Assembly (NCBI GenBank): GCA_020200995.1
Contig: JAIVHQ010000079.1
Coordinates: 3,380 to 8,380 of the forward strand
Source: Flavobacteriales bacterium
GTDB taxonomy: Bacteria > Bacteroidota > Bacteroidia > Flavobacteriales_D > Cryomorphaceae
Direction: 5' to 3'
Length of the DNA: 5,001 bases
The first letter of the stretch is position 1; every line of letters starts with the position of its first letter. This document shows positions 1-4,707 of this stretch, piece by piece. The position numbers and the translations under genes are program-made. The notes under the pieces were generated by a model. It saw only the letters and a program-made list of their open reading frames with translations. It had not been told where the DNA came from and ran no database searches.

Positions 1-2
1 TC

Positions 3-500
3 GCCGAACTTTGCAAAGCGGCTAATATGTTGGAAAAGGCCATAACGATGGCCGAATTCGGCGACAAACGCGCTGTGGCAGCAAAGCGCTTGTGCGAAAA
101 GAACGTGGAAGCGACCATTCGCTCCATGGGACAAGCAGCCGAGCAGCTGGGCAAAGGCGATCGAAAAGTAATTGAGGCTTGTGGTTTTGAAATCCGCAGC
201 ACCAACAACAGATCCGCGCCGCTTGAAAAGCCCGAGGAGGTCACCGCCAAACGGCTCGACACCGAGGGCGCAGTAGCATTGAAATGGAGCCCTGTGCCCA
301 ATTGTAAAAGTTACCTCGTGCAAATGTGCACGGCGGATACCCAAAAGAAGATAAACTGGCAAACCGGCAGTTACTCAACCCGAAGCAGGTGCGTGATAGA
401 CGCGCTAAAACCGGGAAAGACCTATCGGTTTCGCATTTTGGCCATCGGCGCAAAGGGGATCGGACCCCCGAGTGCCACCGTCAGTATCATGGCCGCATAA
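3..500 (+). CDS. Fibronectin type III domain protein, 5'-truncated by the window edge
   Basis: The reading frame is open from the first bases of the window and ends at TAA 498-500, giving 165 visible residues. An ATG lies at 27, but the open frame upstream of it (A-E-L-C-K-A-A-N) suggests that the real start is outside the window. The first ~70 visible residues are Lys/Glu/Ala-rich and look helical. Residues ~75-165 form one fibronectin type III domain: a conserved Trp in 'ALKWSPVPNCKSYLVQM', then 'LKPGKTYRFRILAIGAKGIGPPS', the typical Tyr-bearing strand and G-x-G-P-P/S end of the fold. I recall this layout, a helical N-terminal part plus one FN3 domain in a protein of roughly 200 residues, from Bacteroidota proteins of unknown function. 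FN3 domains usually mediate protein or glycan contacts. No signal peptide can be judged because the N-terminus is missing. The gene converges on the minus-strand genes to its right. Confidence 0.8.
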   Translation, partial: AELCKAANMLEKAITMAEFGDKRAVAAKRLCEKNVEATIRSMGQAAEQLGKGDRKVIEACGFEIRSTNNRSAPLEKPEEVTAKRLDTEGAVALKWSPVPNCKSYLVQMCTADTQKKINWQTGSYSTRSRCVIDALKPGKTYRFRILAIGAKGIGPPSATVSIMAA

Positions 501-529
501 AAGGAATCCCCTTAAACTTCCTTTTTTTT
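499..529 (+). terminator. Probable intrinsic terminator of the FN3 gene
   Basis: An 8-bp inverted repeat, AAAAGGAA (499-506) and TTCCTTTT (518-525), surrounds an 11-nt loop and runs into eight T residues (522-529). The left arm overlaps the TAA stop codon. The stem is AT-rich and the loop is long, so on its own it would be weak. Its place directly after the stop codon and its T-tract fit termination of the plus-strand gene. Confidence 0.5.
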
Positions 530-557
530 CTCTGTTTCCCTTAAGCTAGCATGTCTC

Positions 558-594
558 AACAAAGCAACCCCCGCAACGGCGGGGTTGCTTTGTT
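558..594. terminator. Strong hairpin, likely bidirectional terminator between convergent genes
   Basis: This is a perfect 14-bp inverted repeat: AACAAAGCAACCCC (558-571) pairs with GGGGTTGCTTTGTT (581-594) around a 9-nt loop. Each strand shows a G/C core and ends in TTTGTT, so the hairpin can act in both directions, although neither side has a long T-run beyond it. It lies between the FN3 gene (plus strand) and the DksA-like gene (minus strand), where a shared terminator is expected. Confidence 0.7.
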
Positions 595-595
595 A

Positions 596-614
596 GGGCG
601 AATTGCATTCGCCC
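596..614. repeat. Palindromic repeat, copy 1
   Basis: GGGCGAAT (596-603) and ATTCGCCC (607-614) form a perfect 8-bp stem around a TGC loop. The 19-base string GGCGAATTGCATTCGCCCA occurs here at 597-615 and again at 630-648, a spacing of 33 bases. It lies outside any gene, just downstream of the strong hairpin. It resembles the short palindromic intergenic repeats scattered in many bacterial genomes, but two copies cannot establish a family. Confidence 0.65.
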
Positions 615-625
615 ATGCCGCAGTA

Positions 626-651
626 GATTGGCGAATTGCATTCGCCCAATC
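626..651. repeat. Palindromic repeat, copy 2, with extended stem
   Basis: This second copy of the 19-base palindrome (identical string at 630-648) has longer arms: GATTGGCGAAT (626-636) pairs with ATTCGCCCAATC (640-651), with one C bulged because the left arm lacks a G. The right arm reaches into the stop codon (TGA, 652-650 on the minus strand) of the DksA-like gene. In the transcript of that gene it would therefore fold directly at the stop codon and could act in 3'-end protection or termination. Confidence 0.65.
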
Positions 652-973
652 ATTGCGCACAATTAACGCAATACATGCTCTCGGGCTTGATCAAAATCCG
701 GCCCACGGGTATCGTGCCTCCGCACTTGCCGCATATTCCGAATTGGGGGCTGCCCACTTTCGACATGGCGTACTTGAGCTTTCGAAGTTTTTCTTCGGCA
801 TTTCGAAGGGCCGAATCATTGATGCTCTTGTTGTTGATCGCATCCATGCGAGATACCCGCCCTATGGCCACATCGGGGGCGATCGGCTTGGTGAGTTCGC
901 GGTACTCCTCGATGAGCTCCTCGGTTTTTTTAATTTCATCGAGAAATTTCTGTTTTAATTCTTTGTCGTCCAT
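650..973 (-). CDS. TraR/DksA-type C4 zinc-finger protein
   Basis: This is a 107-residue protein of the TraR/DksA superfamily. The C4 zinc site is clear: C81-G-K-C84 and C102-V-N-C105 near the C-terminus, preceded by 'FGICGKCGGTIPVGRI', the usual zinc-finger context. The N-terminal ~70 residues are charged and helical, with a central 'PDVAIGRVSRMDAINNKS' segment that I recognise from short DksA-like proteins of this type. True DksA binds the RNA polymerase secondary channel and works with ppGpp. Whether this shorter relative does so is not shown, and it lacks the long coiled coil of E. coli DksA (151 residues). I chose the ATG at 973 because the conserved sequence begins there. The frame stays open to 1201, but that extension overlaps the plsC-like gene and has no family-like sequence. 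No Shine-Dalgarno sequence is visible. The 151-bp gap upstream could hold its own promoter, though I find no good TAnnTTTG match. Confidence 0.85.
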   Translation of the reverse strand: MDDKELKQKFLDEIKKTEELIEEYRELTKPIAPDVAIGRVSRMDAINNKSINDSALRNAEEKLRKLKYAMSKVGSPQFGICGKCGGTIPVGRILIKPESMYCVNCAQ

Positions 974-1124
974 CTTGAAGGGATATCGTATCTGTAAATG
1001 TTGCCGGGACGTTGCAGCGGGCAGCATGCTCGACGGAAGGAGTTCAATCTCCCGTTTCACCGCAAATCCAAGAGCGAATAAAGTTAGTACATTTTGACAA
1101 AGTGTTTTCTTTAGCAATTCTGCA
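974..1124. other. Intergenic gap between plsC-like and DksA-like genes
   Basis: These 151 bases hold no convincing gene. On the minus strand there is one imperfect -7-like octamer, TAACTTTA, but its nearest TTTG upstream is only about 11 bases away, too close for the Bacteroidota -33/-7 arrangement. No T-tract terminator follows the plsC-like stop codon. Read-through from the upstream operon into the DksA-like gene is therefore possible. Confidence 0.5.
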
Positions 1125-1850
1125 TCACCGCAAAGCCGCCAACCTATCCGTCTCTGCGGCCGCCCATTCCTGTGTTTCACGGCGCAGGGCGTCACCGTCA
1201 TTTCCGGAAAGGGGCGCGCCCATACTCACATCGACTTCGATGCGCCAATGCCCGAAGGCTTCGATGAAATGGCGCAGAAATGTGTCGTCGCCGATCCAGG
1301 CCATGTCTTTGTTTTTGAATTCTATGGCTACGGGAATCACGGGAAAGCCCTCTGAGGCACAGGTGCGAAACATCCCGGGCTTGTAGTCCAATACCCCAGG
1401 TCCGCGACAGGTGGTACCTTCCGGAAAAATCAATACCGCAATGCCGCGCATGAGCCGGTCGCGGATGGCTTCGCGGGTGCGCTTTCGGCTCTCGGCGCTG
1501 TCTCGGTCTACAAAGATCGTCTTGATGGCCACGGCCGCCTGCCCGATAATGGGCCAGGGTTTTGCCTGCATCTTGGCCACGATCACGTAAGGTATTTGTG
1601 AGGGGATGAGGATGATATCGATGTAGGAGCGGTGGTTGGACATGATGACGCCCTGCACGTCGGGGATGGTGCCGTGTACTGTGAGTTTGATGTTCAGAAC
1701 GAAGCGAAGAGCAGCGGTGGCACGCTTGAATGCGTTGAAAATGCGGGCGTATGACATACCGAAAATACCCATCACGAAAAAGATTAGCATCGCAGTACCG
1801 CCTACAAGGGCAAAAAGCAATAGGCGCACAAAACCGAGAACTTTGGACAT
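1125..1850 (-). CDS. plsC: 1-acyl-sn-glycerol-3-phosphate acyltransferase family protein (PlsC type)
   Basis: This 241-residue protein has the standard length for the LPLAT/PlsC family. The signature blocks appear in order: N-H73-R-S-Y-I-D78, the catalytic H(X4)D motif; F142-P-E-G-T146, the glycerol-phosphate binding block; and 'VIPVAIEF' at 171-178. A hydrophobic segment at about residues 5-32 should anchor it in the inner membrane. The family transfers an acyl chain to lysophosphatidic acid to make phosphatidic acid, the central phospholipid precursor. Relatives acylate other lipids, such as ornithine lipids, and I cannot tell these apart here. The ATG at 1850 lies 41 bases downstream of the glycosyltransferase stop codon and has no Shine-Dalgarno sequence, which is common in Bacteroidota. 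The gene symbol reflects the family, not a proven substrate. Confidence 0.9.
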   Translation of the reverse strand: MSKVLGFVRLLLFALVGGTAMLIFFVMGIFGMSYARIFNAFKRATAALRFVLNIKLTVHGTIPDVQGVIMSNHRSYIDIILIPSQIPYVIVAKMQAKPWPIIGQAAVAIKTIFVDRDSAESRKRTREAIRDRLMRGIAVLIFPEGTTCRGPGVLDYKPGMFRTCASEGFPVIPVAIEFKNKDMAWIGDDTFLRHFIEAFGHWRIEVDVSMGAPLSGNDGDALRRETQEWAAAETDRLAALR

Positions 1851-1869
1851 CGAAGGAAGGCTATATCTG

Positions 1870-1889
1870 CGCGAAAATATGGTTTCGCG
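1870..1889. other. Short hairpin between glycosyltransferase and acyltransferase genes
   Basis: CGCGAAA (1870-1876) and TTTCGCG (1883-1889) form a perfect 7-bp stem with a 6-nt loop inside the 41-base gap. No T-tract follows on the minus strand, so it is unlikely to be a full terminator. It could stabilise the end of the upstream message or set different expression of the two genes. A 7-bp stem can also arise by chance. Confidence 0.4.
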
Positions 1890-1891
1890 GT

Positions 1892-3061
1892 TTAATCACC
1901 CGCATTTTTCGAACGAATCGCATCTTCATAGAGGGACTTTAAAGAAGCCCCGACCACTTCTTTTCCGAAATGGTCGACAGCCGTCTTTCGCATCATTTCT
2001 TGTGAAAATGTGTCTCTTCGACCTACAGCGGCCCTTATCCCCGCAGCAATGGAAGCGGGATCCGTGCCCGAAATTTCCGCCCCGAGCTCGGGGCGGTACA
2101 TTTCAGCGAAGACGCCGACCCGGGTTGAAATCACGGGAATGCCGCAAGCCCAGGCTTCGGGCACCACAGCGCCAAAAGTCTCGTAGCGGCTGGTTTGTAT
2201 CAAGAAGTCAGAAACGGCGACTTCCTTTGCCACAACTGCGGGCGGCAACAAGCCCTTGAAGTCAATGAGATCGGCAATGCCCAGATCGGCTGCCATCGAT
2301 TCAGCCTCAGCGCTAAACTGCCCCTCTCCGACCATGCAAAGGCTGACTTCAACCCCTGCGGACTTCAACTGCGCGACGGCATTGATCAAACCGCTGATGT
2401 TTTTAGAAGCTTCTTCGAAGCAGCTCACGTGAATAAGCCTGACAGGTCCTGAGCTGCGCCTCTCGCCTTGCGCGGGCCTGAAAAGTTCGGTGTCGACCAC
2501 ATTGGGAATGTACACCATGCGCTTTGCTGTGATGCCGTGTTGCTCCAGCGCGTTTGCCAGCTTCTTGGAGACGTAGACGAGGGCTTCTGCACCGCGGGTG
2601 GCATATCGGGCGAGCTTATAGCTCAACCAATGTCTCAGGCCCACAGCTGGTTGGAGGTACCGCGACCACGATTCTGTAACAACCATCGGCACCCCGAATT
2701 TTTCTGCAAGGAGCCTACCCACCACGCCCGCCCTCGTGAGGATGTGAACATGGATGATATCAAAATGATTTTCGGCTTGTATTGCAGCAACTTCACGGCG
2801 CATGTACCTGAAAAAATTCCAAATATTCATGGCCCCGAACGGGTGGTCGGGATAAGTCACCCTTACTTCGCGGATCTTACCGCTCAGCTCAACAGTCCTT
2901 TTCACCTCTTTTTGTCCTTTTACAGGACTGATGAAAACGACTGTCGATACTACGTCTTGGGGCAAGGATGTCACCTGATTTTTGACGAAAAGCCCGAGCA
3001 TGGGATCTGCCCGGCTCGGGTACCATCTGGCGAGGTGAAGGACGTGCAGCTTGTTCTGCAT
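1892..3061 (-). CDS. Glycosyltransferase family 4 (GT-B fold)
   Basis: This is a 389-residue retaining-type glycosyltransferase. The N-terminal half opens with 'LHLARWYPSRADPMLGLFV', a typical GT4 start that includes the glycine-bearing acceptor-side loop. 'FDIIHVHILTRAGVVGRLLA' (100-119) is the usual His-containing strand and helix. The C-terminal half has 'LIHVSCFEEASKNISGLI' (209-226), in the place of the family's common K-N-x-x-x-L-I block, and the donor-binding signature E294-T-F-G-A-V-V-P-E302-A, the EX7E motif, followed by 'ACGIPVISTRVG'. GT4 enzymes use nucleotide sugars to build exopolysaccharide, LPS or glycolipids. The sugar and acceptor cannot be read from sequence. There is no signal peptide, so it should act on the cytoplasmic side of the membrane. 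The ATG lies 4 bases after the stop codon of the lipoprotein gene, so the two are very probably co-translated. Confidence 0.92.
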   Translation of the reverse strand: MQNKLHVLHLARWYPSRADPMLGLFVKNQVTSLPQDVVSTVVFISPVKGQKEVKRTVELSGKIREVRVTYPDHPFGAMNIWNFFRYMRREVAAIQAENHFDIIHVHILTRAGVVGRLLAEKFGVPMVVTESWSRYLQPAVGLRHWLSYKLARYATRGAEALVYVSKKLANALEQHGITAKRMVYIPNVVDTELFRPAQGERRSSGPVRLIHVSCFEEASKNISGLINAVAQLKSAGVEVSLCMVGEGQFSAEAESMAADLGIADLIDFKGLLPPAVVAKEVAVSDFLIQTSRYETFGAVVPEAWACGIPVISTRVGVFAEMYRPELGAEISGTDPASIAAGIRAAVGRRDTFSQEMMRKTAVDHFGKEVVGASLKSLYEDAIRSKNAGD

Positions 3062-3065
3062 TGTT

Positions 3066-3824
3066 CTACTTTGCCGACACCGAAATCTTGCTGAGTTCGA
3101 CGGTTGAAAGCATTGGCAATTTTCCCGCCTTGAACATATCGGAGATGTGCATCAGCGAATCAGGAGAAGGGCCTTTGTAGTTTTCGTAATCCTGAAAAAT
3201 GATCCCGTTGATGCGGCGCGAGTTCACCGCTTTTCGAAACCTGGATCCGCCATCGTTTACCGTAAATGAATACGCGAGGTAGTCCATTCTTGAAGTTTCT
3301 TTATCAAACCAGTAAAGGTACACATCATCGTGGTCCACTCCTCCGCCCTGCTCGTCGAATGTCACCTTGATGCGGTGGTACACTTTTCCACTTAGGGTGT
3401 CGGTACCGTCGAGGGTTTTGTACACGGCGGGGTCGTTGAGAAATGCCGGCAGCAGGGTGAAGTACACCACAGAATTGACCGACTCGGCGTGGAGGAGGCT
3501 ATCTTTTGCTGTGAGCTCAAGCGGGCTGCCGTTGAGCGTTTCGGTAAATCCCGCATTGCTCAGTTCGCGGCGGTAAACCCCGAGGCTGTCTTCGTGGCTC
3601 GATGTGTATACGTACTTGCCTTCCCTTCGGGAAACGGTGTACGAGCGGTCACGGAGCTGAAAGGAGATGTCGGCAGCATCGTAGAGGGAGTCGCCGTGAA
3701 AAGCAATGGCATCATCCACAATGATTCCTACTTCAGATCTTTTCTCCGCAGTTTCTCCCCCTTCATCCGCACAGCCCATCAAAGCGAGGGCAATCAACGG
3801 CAAAAAGAATTTAGAACAAGTCAC
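3066..3824 (-). CDS. DUF6503-like lipoprotein, GTG start
   Basis: This 252-residue protein has a lipoprotein signal: a short basic start, the hydrophobic run 'FFLPLIALALMG', then C18. The mature protein begins C-A-D-E-G-G-E. The body resembles the Bacteroidota family I know as DUF6503, with 'SVNSVVYFTLLPAFLNDPAV' at ~115-134, 'GGGVDHDDVYLYWFDKETSR' at ~160-179 and 'MDYLAYSFTVNDGGSRFR' at ~180-197. That family has no known function. Its all-beta look suggests an envelope protein of the LolA/LolB-like or lipocalin-like sort, but this is inference. The start codon is GTG (3824-3822). The next in-frame ATG lies within the lipobox, and an in-frame stop lies about 20 bases upstream, so GTG is the best start. 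It overlaps the last 14 bases of the upstream gene, which suggests translational coupling. Confidence 0.82.
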   Translation of the reverse strand: MTCSKFFLPLIALALMGCADEGGETAEKRSEVGIIVDDAIAFHGDSLYDAADISFQLRDRSYTVSRREGKYVYTSSHEDSLGVYRRELSNAGFTETLNGSPLELTAKDSLLHAESVNSVVYFTLLPAFLNDPAVYKTLDGTDTLSGKVYHRIKVTFDEQGGGVDHDDVYLYWFDKETSRMDYLAYSFTVNDGGSRFRKAVNSRRINGIIFQDYENYKGPSPDSLMHISDMFKAGKLPMLSTVELSKISVSAK

Positions 3825-4230
3825 GGTCCAGGTAAAGGTGCTTTACGCGGGTCAATTCTTCGCGGTTCAGGCTGTTGTCGGGATGGGCGATGAGGTCGAG
3901 CAGGTAGAGAAAGTTCTCTTTGCTTTCGTTAAAACTGTCTTCACCTTCCATGTCAATTTCCTCTTCGAGTGTGCCGATGTTTCCTTCTTCATCTTCCTCT
4001 TCATCAGCAAGGAGGTTGAGATCGAAGTAACCGTGCTCGCCTACATATTCCGCCGTTAGGCGCGCCACGCGGGTGAGTAGGGGCTCGTTTTGCTCGATGA
4101 GGTGCGGGCGCAACTCACTGAGGTGCTTTACCACTTCGTCTTTTACGACGCCTTTCTTCTCGATGATCTTCTTAAGCGCTTCGATGCGCTCGATGGTTTC
4201 TTTATTGAGGGTAGCTTCCATGTCGTTCAT
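3811..4230 (-). CDS. Acidic hypothetical protein, first gene of the operon
   Basis: I do not recognise this protein. From the ATG at 4230 it has 139 residues. The first ~65 are amphipathic and helical with many Lys/Glu ('ETIERIEALKKIIEKKGVV', then 'LRPHLIEQNEPLLTRVARL'). An extremely acidic stretch follows at about 75-105, rich in E and D and probably disordered. A helical end with 'NFLYLLDLIAHPDNSLNREE' closes it. There is no signal peptide, membrane segment or cysteine, so it is probably cytoplasmic. Three in-frame ATGs compete (4254, 4230, 4221). The promoter-like TACTTTTG at 4249-4242 lies between the first two, so a message from it could not encode the 4254 start. I choose 4230, although 4221 would give a more usual leader length. 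The gene overlaps the lipoprotein gene by 14 bases. Its codon use looks normal, so it is probably real. Confidence 0.7.
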   Translation of the reverse strand: MNDMEATLNKETIERIEALKKIIEKKGVVKDEVVKHLSELRPHLIEQNEPLLTRVARLTAEYVGEHGYFDLNLLADEEEDEEGNIGTLEEEIDMEGEDSFNESKENFLYLLDLIAHPDNSLNREELTRVKHLYLDRDLF

Positions 4231-4241
4231 AATTACGGATT

Positions 4242-4249
4242 CAAAAGTA
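4242..4249 (-). promoter_or_regulatory. Candidate Bacteroidota -7 promoter element for the envelope operon
   Basis: Read on the minus strand, TACTTTTG (4249-4242) matches the Bacteroidota -7 consensus TAnnTTTG at all six fixed positions. A TTG lies 15 bases upstream (4267-4265), closer than the usual ~17-23, so the -33 element is weak. Transcription would begin near 4235, just before the ATGs at 4230 and 4221. The site fits as the promoter of the minus-strand operon. Confidence 0.5.
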
Positions 4250-4304
4250 CACATTCCCGATTAACAATGGGGTTTCGGGGAGGGGAATTTCGGAGACCGG
4301 GAGG

Positions 4305-4532
4305 ATGCAGGTGAAGCAATGGTATTGCCCGCGGAATTTGTCGGGCATTCTCTCACGGCCAATGCCCGTGAACTTTGAATTTACCAAAGCCTTTTTTATC
4401 GGTACTGCCTATCGCGCCCGGCGCGGGTACCGCATCAATTTTGACGGAAGCTTTCTGCCCAACGGGATGTACATCTACCGACTGATCAACGACGGCGGAG
4501 TGCAGTGGGAAAAATTTATGATCGCACGCTAA
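4305..4532 (+). pseudogene. Orphan C-terminal tail of a T9SS-secreted protein (type A sorting domain remnant)
   Basis: The plus-strand frame ends at TAA 4530-4532. Its last ~35 residues, including 'FDGSFLPNGMYIYRLIND' followed by 'GGVQWEKFMIAR', match the end of a T9SS type A C-terminal sorting domain: L-P-x-G-x-Y-I-Y/L-R-L, a Gly-containing turn, then a basic C-terminus. That domain directs proteins out through the type IX secretion system in Bacteroidota. Nothing upstream looks like the rest of such a protein: the usual 'PNP' start of the sorting domain and any passenger domain are absent, and the other two frames have stops at 4312, 4370 and 4364. An intrinsic terminator follows at once. 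The best reading is the 3' remnant of a deleted gene. The start at 4305 is nominal, and family-like sequence begins only near 4420. Confidence 0.6.
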
Positions 4533-4553
4533 AGTCAATTTTCAAAACAACCG

Positions 4554-4591
4554 ACTCCGGATTGCGCTTTGCGCGGTCCGGAGTTTTTTTT
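4554..4591 (+). terminator. Intrinsic terminator after the T9SS remnant
   Basis: ACTCCGGA (4554-4561) pairs with TCCGGAGT (4577-4584), and inside it GCGC pairs with GCGC around a TTT loop. The two T/G positions between the stems can pair as U-G wobbles in RNA, giving one nearly continuous 14-bp stem. Eight T residues (4584-4591) follow. This is a textbook rho-independent terminator for the plus strand, 22 bases after the remnant's stop codon. Confidence 0.88.
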
Positions 4592-4707
4592 GGCAGCCGT
4601 AGAGCCTACAATCTGAATTCAGACCGAACTTCCAAAAGGATTCATTTTAAATGGCTACCAAATTGAGAAAAAATTTCTTTTCTTGCACATCACTTTAAAC
4701 CAATACC
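4592..4707 (+). promoter_or_regulatory. Leader region of the 3'-edge lipoprotein gene
   Basis: This 116-base AT-rich stretch must hold the promoter of the gene that starts at 4708, because a strong terminator lies just upstream. I see no good TAnnTTTG match. It contains a 15-codon mini-ORF (ATG 4651, TAA 4696-4698) preceded by AAAAGGA, a Shine-Dalgarno-like string about 10 bases before its ATG. The mini-ORF ends 9 bases before, and in frame with, the lipoprotein start. Confidence 0.35.

Noticed and set aside
597..648. Possible minimal CRISPR array
   Set aside because: There are only two copies, the spacer between them is about 14 bases, and no cas gene is present. Palindromic intergenic repeats fit better.
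551..1097. Two overlapping plus-strand frames (551-958 and 636-1097)
   Set aside because: Both run through the terminator hairpin or the palindromic repeats and are antisense to the DksA-like gene, whose zinc site is clear.
1094..1099. TTGACA string that looks like a sigma-70 -35 box on the plus strand
   Set aside because: No plus-strand gene follows, and Bacteroidota use a different promoter consensus.
974..1201. N-terminal extension of the DksA-like protein to 183 residues
   Set aside because: The extension overlaps the end of the plsC-like gene and has no family-like sequence. The conserved protein begins at the ATG at 973.
1636..2259. Plus-strand open frame of 207 codons
   Set aside because: It lies antisense to the PlsC-type and GT4 genes, both of which have clear family motifs. 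Its translation is Arg/Pro-rich with no domain.
2468..3094. Plus-strand open frame of 208 codons
   Set aside because: It is fully antisense to the glycosyltransferase gene, rich in His and Cys, and shows no family motif.
3489..4059. Plus-strand frames of 134 and 117 codons
   Set aside because: They are mirror frames of the lipoprotein and acidic-protein genes. The Phe/Val-rich translation of the second is the complement of the acidic stretch.
4353..4538. Minus-strand frame of 61 codons
   Set aside because: It is antisense to the T9SS tail, which has a recognisable motif and a terminator on the plus strand.
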